From the NCBI GenBank assembly GCA_040902895.1, contig JBBDWL010000141.1, positions 1 through 64,000 of the forward strand: a DNA stretch of 64,000 nt, given 5' to 3'. Under the pieces are notes generated by a model. The model ran no database searches. It worked only from the letters and a program-made list of their open reading frames with translations, and had not been told where the DNA came from. Below are positions 53,123-63,000 of the stretch, piece by piece; within the stretch, counting starts at the first letter, position 1; every line of letters begins with the position of its first letter. The stretch comes from JALYRV01 sp040902895. Its GTDB lineage: Bacteria; Acidobacteriota; Vicinamibacteria; Vicinamibacterales; SCN-69-37. The translations under genes and the position numbers were made by a program.

Positions 53123-54559
53123 ATGTTGCATATACCGTTGCTGCGCTTCGGCCTTCCCTACAAAAGCCTCGACGTGGTTACCGCGCCGCACCATCGCACG
53201 CGCAGGCCATTCGTGGAGCTCAGTCAGGCGAACGTTGGACTGATCAGCCGCGATCTGCTGCGACAGGGTGAAGCACGCGCGGCGCTGCAGCGCTTCGCCG
53301 CGGAAGAGTTGATCGCGATGTGCAAGTCCGCCGCGCCCATCTTTCTCACCGAGACGCTCAACGTTGGCGATGTGGATCAGACGCCGCAGGATTATCTCGA
53401 GCAGCTGAACGCGACCACAGGCATGCCGTTCGTCATGGGGCGGCGCAATATGGCGCGCGTCGCGGCGGTGCTCGAGAACATGGAGAGCATCCTGCGCGGC
53501 CTGACGCGCGGTCTCGATCTGCGCGTGCTGGATCGCGGATACGGCGAGCCCTCAATCAGCTTTTTCCCCCGCGCGCAGTCGCTCGGCGTCGTGCTGCCGA
53601 ACAACTCACCGGGCGTGCACGGGCTCTGGCTGCCCGCGATTCCATTGAAGATGCCGCTCGTGCTGCGTCCCGGCAGCGCCGAGCCATGGACGCCGTACCG
53701 CCTGATTCAATCGCTCATCAAGGCGGGCGTGCCGCGCGACGCGTTCTGTTTTTATCCGAGCGGCCATGCCGGCGCCGGCGAGATCGTACGCGCCACCGGC
53801 CGCAGCATGTTCTTTGGCGATCTTGCCGCGGTCGGAACGGTCGCGGGCGATCCGCGCGTCGAGCTGCACGGGCCGGGCTACAGCAAAATCTTCATCGGGT
53901 CCGATCGCATCGGCAGCTGGAGCGAGTATCTGGATCTGATCGCGGCATCGGTCGTCGAAAACGGCGGACGGTCCTGCGTCAACGCCAGCGGCGTCTGGGT
54001 GCCAGCGCACGCGCATGACATCGCCGACGCGCTCGCCGAGCGGCTTGCGGCGATCCAGCCGCGCGGGGCCGACGATGAGCGGGCGGAGATTGCGCCGTTT
54101 GTGGATCCGGCGGTGGCGCGGCGGATTTCGGAGCAGATCGATGCGGGACTCCATGAGGCGGGGGCCGAAGACGTGACGGCGAAGTACCGGAAGGGAAGCC
54201 GCCTCGTGGAACACGACGGCGCCACGTTCCTGCTGCCCACGGTCGTGCGCTGCGACAGCAGCTCGCATCCGCTGGCGAACCGCGAGTTCCTCTTTCCGTT
54301 CGTGTCGGTTGTGCAGATGACGGACGAACAGACGGCGGCGGCACCGGCCTGCTTCGGTCCCACGCTCGTGGTGACGGCGCTGACCGGGGATCGCGCGGCG
54401 ATCGATCGTCTGCTGGCCTCGGATCTGGTCGGCCGTCTGAACCTCGGGCCGATCCAGACCAACCGGATCGTGTGGGATCAGCCGCATGAGGGCAATCTCT
54501 TCGAGCACATGTATGGCCGCCGCGCGTTTCAAAAAACGGGGACGGGTCTTAATTATTGA
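53123..54559 (+). CDS. Acyl-CoA-reductase-like aldehyde dehydrogenase
   Basis: 478 residues of the ALDH superfamily. Motifs: LGVVLPNNSPGVHGLWLPAIPLKMPLVLRPGSAEPWTP (cofactor-domain segment), the catalytic Cys in VVENGGRSCVNASGVWVPAHA, and FGPTLVVTALTG. The N-terminal part and absence of the usual ELGGK motif are closer to LuxC-like acyl-CoA reductases than to ordinary ALDHs, so reduction of an activated acyl to an aldehyde is likely. The final residues KTGTGLNY and the stop are encoded by the palindromic repeat at 54532. Confidence 0.75.
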   Translation: MLHIPLLRFGLPYKSLDVVTAPHHRTRRPFVELSQANVGLISRDLLRQGEARAALQRFAAEELIAMCKSAAPIFLTETLNVGDVDQTPQDYLEQLNATTGMPFVMGRRNMARVAAVLENMESILRGLTRGLDLRVLDRGYGEPSISFFPRAQSLGVVLPNNSPGVHGLWLPAIPLKMPLVLRPGSAEPWTPYRLIQSLIKAGVPRDAFCFYPSGHAGAGEIVRATGRSMFFGDLAAVGTVAGDPRVELHGPGYSKIFIGSDRIGSWSEYLDLIAASVVENGGRSCVNASGVWVPAHAHDIADALAERLAAIQPRGADDERAEIAPFVDPAVARRISEQIDAGLHEAGAEDVTAKYRKGSRLVEHDGATFLLPTVVRCDSSSHPLANREFLFPFVSVVQMTDEQTAAAPACFGPTLVVTALTGDRAAIDRLLASDLVGRLNLGPIQTNRIVWDQPHEGNLFEHMYGRRAFQKTGTGLNY

Positions 54560-54597
54560 TGCCGGCGATGAGAATATTCAGACCCGTCCCCGTTTTT
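54532..54597. repeat. Palindromic GGGGACGGGTCT element A
   Basis: Perfect 18-bp arms AAAAACGGGGACGGGTCT at 54532-54549 and inverted at 54580-54597, with further partial pairing inward. The TGA of the upstream gene (54557-54559) and ATG of the downstream gene (54559) lie in its loop. Confidence 0.8.
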
Positions 54598-55629
54598 CTG
54601 CTGGTGCTCGGCACAGCCGAGCCCATGACGCCCCCGCAGCGGGTGCCGCCGGCCAGGCAGCTCTTCGAGCTCTATCTAAAAGGTGATCACGCAGCAGCCG
54701 TGGCGCCGCTGGGGACGGCGCGCAACGTGGCCTCGATCGCGCGCGACATGGTATCGGAGGGCGAGGAGTGGATCGAGGAGGGTGCGTCGCCAGCCGAGAT
54801 CGAGCGCCGAAGGCTCGTTGCCGCGGCGCTGGCGCTCGAGTTCACGGTGCTGCGGATGGAAGACGAGTGGTACATCCTGCGTCCGCTGATCGAGTGGGGA
54901 TGCGTGCAGCTGGTGAAGGGTCCGCCCGGCGACCGCGAGCTGGCGTGGCAGCGCGCCTCGCTGGCGGCCATTCAAGGCGCGCGCGATGACGCCTTCGCGC
55001 GCCGCCCGCCCGTATCGGCTGAACGGCCCGATGCGCCGTTTTCGGCCGACCACGTCGCGCATGCCGCGTTGAGATTTCCATCCGATCCCGCCGTGCTGTT
55101 CGCGCAGGGCTTCTTCGCCGAGTTTCAGGTGCCGGTCGAAGGCCGCATGCGCACCATCGACGTCGACACGGCCGATCGCGCGGCTGCGCGCGCGATTGAG
55201 TTCTACCGCCGCGCCGGCGAGGACCCTGCGTTCAGGCACGAATCCGCGCTCGCCATCGGCTACATCCAGCTGCGCATGAAGCGGCTCGACGCCGTGCTGC
55301 CGGAGCTGGCAGTGGCGGCCGAGAGCACCGACCCGTTCGTGCGCTATCTCGCGCACCTGTTTCGCGGCCGCACCCTCGCGCAGCTGGGCGGCGTCGACGA
55401 AGCCATGGCGGCCTATCGCGCGGCGCTGGCCGTCATTCCCAACGCGCAGTCCGCATCGATCGCGCTTGCAGCGATGCTGCATGCCGCCGACCAGCCCGAT
55501 CCCGCCATCGACATCATGACGAAGTCGTTTGCCGCGAGGCCGGCCGAGGATCCCTGGCGCGAATACGGCTTCGGCCAGTTCCGTCACTGGACTCGATACC
55601 GCGATCAAATGCGAGAGGCCGCGCGATGA
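54559..55629 (+). CDS. TPR-like repeat protein, uncharacterised
   Basis: 356 residues. N-terminal hydrophobic stretch MRIFRPVPVFLLVLGTAEP may be a signal peptide, but it is largely encoded by the palindromic repeat. The body is all-helical with TPR-like hairpins (VRYLAHLFRGRTLAQLGGVDEAMAAYRAALAVIPNAQSASIALAAMLHA). The stop overlaps the next start by 4 bp with the VWA gene. The pairing with a VWFA protein is common in Acidobacteria; the function is unknown. Confidence 0.75.
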   Translation: MPAMRIFRPVPVFLLVLGTAEPMTPPQRVPPARQLFELYLKGDHAAAVAPLGTARNVASIARDMVSEGEEWIEEGASPAEIERRRLVAAALALEFTVLRMEDEWYILRPLIEWGCVQLVKGPPGDRELAWQRASLAAIQGARDDAFARRPPVSAERPDAPFSADHVAHAALRFPSDPAVLFAQGFFAEFQVPVEGRMRTIDVDTADRAAARAIEFYRRAGEDPAFRHESALAIGYIQLRMKRLDAVLPELAVAAESTDPFVRYLAHLFRGRTLAQLGGVDEAMAAYRAALAVIPNAQSASIALAAMLHAADQPDPAIDIMTKSFAARPAEDPWREYGFGQFRHWTRYRDQMREAAR

Positions 55630-56546
55630 CACGCATGCCACGTCTCGCAACCGCCGGTCTGATCCTCACGGCCGTTGGCATCACTGCATCGATCCCGCCC
55701 GCGCGGGCGCAGGTGTTCCGCAGCGGGATCGATCTCGTGTCGGTCGACGTCTCCGTGAAGTCGGGCAATAGAGTTGTCACCGGCCTGACGGCTGCGGACT
55801 TCCGGCTCTATGACAATGGCGTGCTGCAGCAGGTCGAAGCCGTCGCGATCGAAGACGTGCCGATCGACGTCACGATCTTTCACGACACGAGCGTGAGCCA
55901 GAGCGCCCGTGTTGACTCGCTCAAGCGCGACATCATTACGGTGGCCGGACTGCTGCGTCCGGGCGACCGCATCCGGCTGCTCACGTTCGACGATCAGGTG
56001 CAGGACGCCTTCGGATGGCAGCCGGCCGGGTCGAAGCCCGACGTGTCGCGCGTGAAGATGGGACGCATCTCGCCTGTCTACGACGCGCTGTTCGCAGCGC
56101 TGCTGCACAAGCCGGAGACCGGCCGCCGCCACATGGTGCTCGCGCTCACCGACGCCGAAGACGCCGGCGGCGTCATCTCGATCGAAACGCTGGCCGCGGT
56201 GGCCGATCGCTCCGAGGCGGTCCTGCACCTTGTCTCGCTCGACGAGGCGCGCACTCAGGAAGGCCTGCGCGGCGTGATCCGCCAGTGGAATCCCACGCGC
56301 GCGGCACGCACCGAAGTGCAGATGGTCGAGAAGATTGTCCCGCACACCGGCGGCGTCGTGCACGACGAGCCGATCTTCCGCAATCACGTCGTGTCGTCAT
56401 TCAAGAAGGCCTTCGACGACTTCCGCCAGAGTTACGTGCTGCGCTATTCGGCGAAGGGCGTCGCGCGCGGCGGCTGGCACGAGCTGAAGGTCGACGTCGC
56501 GAAGCCGGGCACCTACACCGTCCGCGCCCGGCGGGGATATAGATAA
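55626..56546 (+). CDS. Secreted VWFA-related protein
   Basis: 306 residues, signal peptide MTRMPRLATAGLILTAVGIT. It has the acidobacterial VWFA-related layout: FRSGIDLVSVDVSVKSGNRVVTGLTAADFRLYDNG, VTIFHDTSVSQSARV (degenerate MIDAS with DTS), LALTDAEDAGG. The C-terminal strand (SYVLRYSAKGVARGGWHELKVDVAKPGTYTVRARRGY) is intact. The stop codon TAA lies in the left arm of the second palindromic element. Confidence 0.85.
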   Translation: MTRMPRLATAGLILTAVGITASIPPARAQVFRSGIDLVSVDVSVKSGNRVVTGLTAADFRLYDNGVLQQVEAVAIEDVPIDVTIFHDTSVSQSARVDSLKRDIITVAGLLRPGDRIRLLTFDDQVQDAFGWQPAGSKPDVSRVKMGRISPVYDALFAALLHKPETGRRHMVLALTDAEDAGGVISIETLAAVADRSEAVLHLVSLDEARTQEGLRGVIRQWNPTRAARTEVQMVEKIVPHTGGVVHDEPIFRNHVVSSFKKAFDDFRQSYVLRYSAKGVARGGWHELKVDVAKPGTYTVRARRGYR

Positions 56547-56624
56547 TTGGGGACGGGTCTCATTTATTCATTTTGAATAGAAACGTGCCGAGAGAATGAA
56601 TAAATGAGACCCGTCCCCAATTAT
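56543..56624. repeat. Palindromic GGGGACGGGTCT element B
   Basis: Perfect 30-bp arms 56543-56572 and 56595-56624, with a 22-bp loop. The arms share the core GGGGACGGGTCT with element A. The upstream gene stop (56544-56546) and downstream start (56604) both lie in the arms. Confidence 0.9.
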
Positions 56625-58028
56625 CGCGACGCCCTCGAGACGGCCGCAGGCCATGCCGCGGAGTATCTCGAGACCGTGGCCGGCCGCCACGTCGGCGCAA
56701 CCGCCTCGGCCGCTGAACTTCGTCAAGCCCTCGGCGGACCGATGCCGGCAACGGGCCAGGCGCCGGCCGACATCGTCGATCGTCTCGCGCATGCGGCCCG
56801 CACCGGCACCGTCGGAAGTCAGGGTCCGCGCTACTTCGGTTTCGTGACAGGCGGCAGCCTGCCCGCGGCGGTCGGCGCCGACTGGCTTCTCTCGGCCTGG
56901 GATCAGAACGGCGGCATCTATGTGCTCTCGCCGCTCGTCGCCGTAGTCGAGGAGATCGTCGCCGGCTGGCTTCGCGATCTCCTCGATCTGCCGGATTCGG
57001 CGGTGTCATTTTCGGTTGGTTTCGTGACGGGCTGCCAGATGGCGAACTTCACATCGCTGGCGGTCGCGCGCCACCACGTGCTCGCACGGGCCGGGTGGGA
57101 TGTCGAAGCCGACGGTCTGATCGGCGCGCCGCCGATTGACGTGGTCGTCAGCGATGAGTCGCACTACACGATCTTCAACGCGCTGCGGTATCTCGGCCTG
57201 GGCTCCGCGCGCGTGCGCCGCGTGCCGACCGACGATCAGGGACGCATGCGCGCCGACGCGCTCATCGCAACGCTTGCGCAGACGTCAGGTCCATGCATCG
57301 TCACCGCGCAGGCCGGCAACGTGAACACCGGCGCGTTCGATCCGCTCGAGCCGATTGCCGACGCCTGCGAAAAACGCGGCGCGTGGCTGCATGTCGACGG
57401 CGCGTTTGGTCTCTGGGCGGTGGCCAGCCCCTCGCGCGCGCATCTGGCGGCCGGCATCGCGCGCGCCGATTCGATCGCCACCGACGCGCACAAGTGGCTC
57501 AACGTTCCCTACGACTGCGGCATCGTCATGACGCGCCATCGCGAGGCCCACCGCGCGGCCATGACGCTGCACGCGGCGTACATCGTCTCGTCCGACGCCG
57601 AACGCGATCCGCACGAGTACGTTCCCGAGGAGTCGCGGCGAGGACGAGCGGTGACCGTGTATGCATCGCTCGCTTCGCTCGGGCGCCAGGGCCTCGGCGA
57701 GCTCGTCGACCGCTGCTCGGATCACGCACAACACATGGCCGCGCTGCTCTCGGCGCACCCGAAGGTGCGCATTCTCAGCGACGTTGTCCTCAATCAGGTG
57801 CTTGTCAGGATCCAGCCAGATCACCAGATCACCAGATCCGCCGACTCGGATGAGGTCACTCGCGCGGTGATTGCGGCCGTGCAGAAGGACGGCACGTGCT
57901 GGCTGGGCGGCACCACCTGGCACGGCGTGGCGGCCATGCGCATCTCGGTGAGCAACTGGTCGACATCCACGGCCGACATCGAGCGCTCCGCACAGGCTAT
58001 CCTTGAAGCCGTCGACAGGGTGACCTGA
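56604..58028 (+). CDS. PLP-dependent group II decarboxylase (aromatic-amino-acid / glutamate decarboxylase-like)
   Basis: 474 residues. SFSVGFVTGCQMANFTSLAVARHHV, VVVSDESHYTIFNALRYLGLG, AQAGNVNTGAFDPL, HVDGAFGLWAV and the PLP lysine in ATDAHKWLNVPYDCG. Family enzymes decarboxylate aromatic amino acids, diaminobutyrate or glutamate. The first residues MRPVPNY are encoded by the palindromic repeat, so the native N-terminus has been changed or an earlier start has been lost. The stop overlaps the glycosyltransferase start by one base. Confidence 0.9.
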   Translation: MRPVPNYRDALETAAGHAAEYLETVAGRHVGATASAAELRQALGGPMPATGQAPADIVDRLAHAARTGTVGSQGPRYFGFVTGGSLPAAVGADWLLSAWDQNGGIYVLSPLVAVVEEIVAGWLRDLLDLPDSAVSFSVGFVTGCQMANFTSLAVARHHVLARAGWDVEADGLIGAPPIDVVVSDESHYTIFNALRYLGLGSARVRRVPTDDQGRMRADALIATLAQTSGPCIVTAQAGNVNTGAFDPLEPIADACEKRGAWLHVDGAFGLWAVASPSRAHLAAGIARADSIATDAHKWLNVPYDCGIVMTRHREAHRAAMTLHAAYIVSSDAERDPHEYVPEESRRGRAVTVYASLASLGRQGLGELVDRCSDHAQHMAALLSAHPKVRILSDVVLNQVLVRIQPDHQITRSADSDEVTRAVIAAVQKDGTCWLGGTTWHGVAAMRISVSNWSTSTADIERSAQAILEAVDRVT

Positions 58029-59353
58029 TGCGTCTTCTGTATCTCACGGCAGGCGCAGCGGATATGTACTGCGGGAGCTGTCTACGCGACAACGCACTGG
58101 CGGCGGCGCTGCTCGCGCGCGGCCACGACGTGGTGCTCGCGCCCGTCTACACGCCGACGCTGACCGACGAGCGCAACGTCAGCCGCAGCCGCGTGTTCTT
58201 TGGCGGCATCAGCGTGTATCTCGAACAGCACGTCCCGATCTTCCGCCGCACGCCGTGGCTTCTGGATCGGGTCTGGGACTGGGCGCCGATCTTGAAGCTC
58301 GCGTCGAAGCGCCAGATCAAGGTCGATCCCGCCCTGCTGGGTGGTATGACCGTGTCGATGCTGCGCGGCACCGATGGCTATCAGCGGAAAGAGATCGACA
58401 AGCTGCTGCATTGGCTGCGCAGCGAGCCGCGGTTCGACGCGATCAACCTGCCGTTTACCCTGCTCATTGGTCTTGCACAGCCGCTGCGCGAGGCGCTGGG
58501 CGTGCCGATCGCGTGCACGATGCAGGGCGAGGATTTGTTTCTCGAAAATCTTCAGGAGCCGTGGAAGAGCGAGTCGCGCGAGTTGATTCGGTCGCAGCTT
58601 CAGCATGTTGACCTGTTTCTTCCTGTCAGCGAGTACTACCGCGAGTTCATGGGCCGCTATCTCGGCATTCCCGCATCGCGCATGAAGGTCGTGCCGCTCG
58701 GCATTTCGCTTGGCGGCTATGAGACGGCGCCGGTGGTGGCGCAGCCAGAGCACGACCTGGCCGACACTCCCAGGGCTCGCGATCGTGCCACGGTGGGCTT
58801 CTTTGGCCGCATCGCGCCGGAAAAAGGTCTGCACGTGCTCGTCGAGGCCTATCACCTGTTGCGACAGAGGACAGCGATGCCGCTGCAGCTCGTGGCGGGC
58901 GGTTACCTCGGCGCTGAGCACATGGACTATTTCAAGGGCGTGCTGAAACGCGTGCATGCGCTCGGCATCGAGAACGAGTTCAGTTATGCCGGCTCGCCGG
59001 ATCGGGCGGGCAAGCAAGCGTTGTTGAGGTCGTTCGCCGTGATGTCGATGCCCGCGACGTACGACGAACCGAAAGGCCTGACGCTGCTCGAGGCGATGGC
59101 GGGCGGCGTGCCGGTCGTTCAGCCGGCACGAGGCAGCTTCACGGAGCTCATCGAGAAGACAGGCGGCGGCCTGCTGGTGCCGCCCGACGATCCGGAGGCG
59201 CTCGCGCAAGGCCTGCTGCGGGTGCTCACCGATGCTGATCTCGCGCAGGCATTGTCGCAGCGCGGCGCATTCGGCGTGCGCGCCCACTACAGTGTGGATG
59301 TGATGGCCGACGCCGCAGAAGCGGCCTACGGGAGCCTGCATGCTGCGCGTTGA
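58028..59353 (+). CDS. GT4-family glycosyltransferase
   Basis: 441 residues in a GT-B fold. The N-terminal MRLLYLTAGAADMYCGSCLRDNALAAALLARGHDV is a typical acceptor-side start. The donor domain has VGFFGRIAPEKGLHVLVEAYHLL, then MSMPATYDEPKGLTLLEAMAGGVPVVQPARGSFTELIEKTGGG. The UDP/ADP-sugar site glutamates are present. The substrate is unknown. It overlaps the LolD-like gene by 14 bp. Confidence 0.9.
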   Translation: MRLLYLTAGAADMYCGSCLRDNALAAALLARGHDVVLAPVYTPTLTDERNVSRSRVFFGGISVYLEQHVPIFRRTPWLLDRVWDWAPILKLASKRQIKVDPALLGGMTVSMLRGTDGYQRKEIDKLLHWLRSEPRFDAINLPFTLLIGLAQPLREALGVPIACTMQGEDLFLENLQEPWKSESRELIRSQLQHVDLFLPVSEYYREFMGRYLGIPASRMKVVPLGISLGGYETAPVVAQPEHDLADTPRARDRATVGFFGRIAPEKGLHVLVEAYHLLRQRTAMPLQLVAGGYLGAEHMDYFKGVLKRVHALGIENEFSYAGSPDRAGKQALLRSFAVMSMPATYDEPKGLTLLEAMAGGVPVVQPARGSFTELIEKTGGGLLVPPDDPEALAQGLLRVLTDADLAQALSQRGAFGVRAHYSVDVMADAAEAAYGSLHAAR

Positions 59354-60011
59354 TCGCGTCTCGAAGTCGTTCGACACGCCGCGCGGTCCGCTGCCAATCC
59401 TCGACGAGATCTCGCTGTCGCTCGATCGGGGTCAATCCGCCGCCATCATGGGCCCTTCGGGGAGCGGCAAAAGCACGCTGCTGTACATCATTGGCGCGCT
59501 CGAGCCGCCGTCGGCGGGCACGGTCTCGCTCGATGGCGACGATCCGTGGAAGATGACCGAGCAGGCGCAGGCCGCCTTTCGCAGCCGCCGCGTTGGATTT
59601 GTCTTTCAGGATCACCTCCTGCTGCCCCAGCTCACGGCTTTGGAGAATGTCCTCGCGCCGGCCATGGCCACCGCGTGCGGCGTGACGGCAGCCGTCACAT
59701 CGCGCGCGGCATCGCTGCTCGAGCAGGTCGGGCTCGGCGAGCGCACACACCATCGCCCCGCCGAGCTCTCGGGCGGCGAGCGCCAGCGTGTCGCCATCGC
59801 GCGTGCGCTTGTCGGCGAGCCCGCGCTGGTGCTCTGCGACGAACCCACGGGCAACCTGGATCGATCCTCCGCGGCCGGCGTGGCCGACACGCTCGTCGAT
59901 CTGCATTCGCGCGGGGGGACGATGCTGGTGGTGGTGACGCATACGGTGGCGCTGGCCGAGCGGTTCGAGCAGCGATATGAGCTCGATGCAAGACGGCTGG
60001 TTCCCGCATAA
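59340..60011 (+). CDS. ABC ATPase, LolD/MacB type
   Basis: 223 residues. Walker A MGPSGSGKST, Q-loop FVFQDHLLLPQLTALENVL, signature LSGGERQRVAIARAL, Walker B LVLCDEPTGNLD, H-loop VVTHTVALAERF. The sequence is of the MacB/LolD group, which drives a mechanotransmission FtsX-like permease. The following permease, 3 bp away, is its partner. Confidence 0.92.
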   Translation: MLRVDRVSKSFDTPRGPLPILDEISLSLDRGQSAAIMGPSGSGKSTLLYIIGALEPPSAGTVSLDGDDPWKMTEQAQAAFRSRRVGFVFQDHLLLPQLTALENVLAPAMATACGVTAAVTSRAASLLEQVGLGERTHHRPAELSGGERQRVAIARALVGEPALVLCDEPTGNLDRSSAAGVADTLVDLHSRGGTMLVVVTHTVALAERFEQRYELDARRLVPA

Positions 60012-60014
60012 AAC

Positions 60015-63000
60015 ATGAACGCGCGGTTTCTCGCGGCTCGCAGCCTGCGCCACTATCGCCGCACGAACATCGCGGTGGTGCTGGGGGTTGCGTGCGCCGT
60101 GACCGTGCTGTCGGGCGCGCTCCTCGTCGGCGAGTCGGTGCGTGCCAGCCTGCGCGCCATGTCCAATGCGCGGCTCGGTCACGCCGACATCATCGTCACC
60201 GCGGAGACCTTTTTCAGAGAGCAGCTGGCGGCCGATCTCGGTGCGGCGACAGACCAGCAACCAGGAACCAGCAACCAGCAACCGGTCCCGATCATCATCC
60301 TCGAAGGCAACGTCACGCACGAGCCGAGCGGCCGGCGCGCATCGCGCGTGACGGTGTATGGCGTCGACGATCGCTTCTTCGCGTTTCACGGCGTGACCCC
60401 AGGCCGGTCGTTTCCGCCTTCAGCTGACACCGCCTTGCTGAGTGCCGCGCTCGCGCGCGAGCTTGGCGCGGCGAATGACGACAGTCTGCTGATCCGCGTC
60501 GCGCGGCCGTCCGACATCCCGCTCGAATCGCTGCATGGCCGCCGCGATGAGGGAGGCCGGGCGATCCGCAGAGCGTCGGCGGGCGCGCTCGGTGCCGCTT
60601 CGATGGGCGACTTCGCCGTGTCATCGTCGCAGGGCGCGCAGCTTTCGATTTTTCTGTTGCTCTCGCGGCTCCAGAAGGAGTTGGAGGCCGACGGACGGGT
60701 CAACGCGATCCTGGTGGATCGGTCTGAAGGAATGGCGACGGAAGCCATGCTGGTTGCCGTGCGTGCGGCGGCAACGCCGGCGGATCTCGGCCTGCGTGTG
60801 GAGGTGCTCGCTGGCGATATCTCCATCGAACGCGACGCCGGGCTGATCACCGAGCTCCTCACGCGCGACATCGATGCCGCTGCGTCAGGTGCGGGGCTGC
60901 GGGCGATGCCTGTGCTGACGTATCTCGCAAACGAGATGACGTCGGCGGATCGCGCGGTGCCGTACTCGCTGGTGACGGCCGTGGATCCGTCGGCGCTCGA
61001 CGATCCGCTGCTGCGCGACGCGCTGTCGAGGCCCGTCGAAAATCCTATCGTGCTGAACGACTGGGCGGCGCGGGATCTCGGCGTGAAAGCCGGCGATTGG
61101 ATCGAGGTGTCGTATTACCGCTGGCTGGATTCCGGAACGCTGGCAACCGAGCGCGCGCCGTTCACCGTCACAGCCATCACGCCGATTGAGGGTTTCGCGG
61201 CCGATCGCGACCTCGCGCCTGATTATCCGGGCATCAGCGACACCGACAACCTCTCGGACTGGGACCCGCCGTTTCCAGTCGACCTCAGTCTCGTGCGTGA
61301 CATCGACGAGGACTACTGGGATCGATACCGCACAACGCCGAAGGCATTCATTCCGATTGCGGTTGGAGAGCGGCTCTGGCACTCACGATGGGGCACCGTG
61401 ACGTCGCTGCGCGCGCGTGGCGGCGAGGCGCAGAAGGCGGGCCTCGAATCGCGGCTGCGCGCAACGATCGATCCGCTCGCGCACGGCCTGCGCGTGATTG
61501 ACGTCCGCGCCGAAAGTGCCGACGCTGCGCAGGGCTCGGCCGACTTCGGTCTGTATTTTCTCGGCTTCAGCTATTTTCTCGTCGTGTCGGCGCTGCTGCT
61601 GGCCGGCCTGTTCTTCCGGTTGGGCATTGAGCAGCGGCTGCGCGAGATCGGACTGCTGACGGCGATTGGCTTTATGCGCGCCGGCATCCGGCGCATCTTT
61701 CTGCTCGAGGGAATCGCGCTCGCCGTGGCTGGCAGCCTGCTGGGCGTGCTGGGCGCAATTGGCTATGCGGCGGTCGTCCTCTACGGCCTTCGCACCTGGT
61801 GGCAGGGCGCTGTGAACACGACCGCGCTCGAGCTGCACATTGCCGCCACGCCACTCGTGATCGGCGCCGTTGCCGGCATCGCGATCGCCTGGCTCTGCAT
61901 CCTGCTGTCGATTCGCGGACTCCGCGCGCTCTCGCCGCGCAGTCTGCTCGCAGGGCATTCGATCGATGCCCTTGCGGATGTGAAGACGTCGACCGCACGG
62001 CTGAAAGTCATCGCGGCAGTCGCGGGCGCTCTGGCGCTCGTGCTGATCGCGCTCAGCTTCATGAACGTCGTTCCCGGCGCGGGCGCGTTCTTCGGCGCCG
62101 GGATGCTGCTGCTGATTGCGGTGCTCGCGGTCTTCAACCTGGTGCTGCGGCGCCGCGGAGGATTCGCGCTCGAGGGCGCCGGCCAGGCTGGCCTCGCACG
62201 GTTTGGCATCCGCAACGCGTCGTGGCGGCCGGGGCGCAGCGTGTTGTCCGCGTCGCTCGTGGCCGCGGCCGTATTTCTGATTGTCTCGGTCGACGCCTTC
62301 AGACGCGGCGGTGACGAGACACTCGAGCCACACGGCGGCGCGGGCGGGTTCGCGCTGATCGGCGAGTCGGTCGTGCCGATCGTGCACGACCTGAACACGC
62401 CGGAAGGCCGCGAGAATGCGGGACTGATTCTCGATGACAGCGTCTCGTCGGCGCTTCGGTTCTATCAACTCCGCGTGAGGCCAGGCGACGATACGAGTTG
62501 TGTGAACCTCTACAAGCCAAAGCGGCCGCGCGTCGTCGGCGTCAGTGACGCCTTCATCGACGCGAACCGTTTCACTTTCGCGTCGTCACTTGCCGGCACA
62601 CCCGAAGGACGCGCGAACCCCTGGACGCTGCTCCGCGCTGATGCAGAGCCATTTGCCGCCGTCGTCGACGCTACATCACTGCAGTACGTGCTGCACGCCT
62701 CGGTCGGCGATGAGATTGTGATCGACGAAGATTCGGCGCGGCCGCTGCGCCTGAGAATCGTAGGCTCGCTTCGCGACAGCGCGCTGCAGGCCGAGATTCT
62801 CGTGAGCGACGCATCCTTCAAGCGGATGTTCCCTCACGAATCCGGCTATCGCATGGCGCTGATCGATGTCGACGGTCTTCGCGCCGGCGAGGCCGGCTTC
62901 TCCCACGCGCGACTCACCGACGTCGCCGGCCAGCTCGAAGGCGCGCTCGATCAGGTCGGCTTCGATGCGCAGCTGACCAGCGATCGCCTCGCCGCGTATC

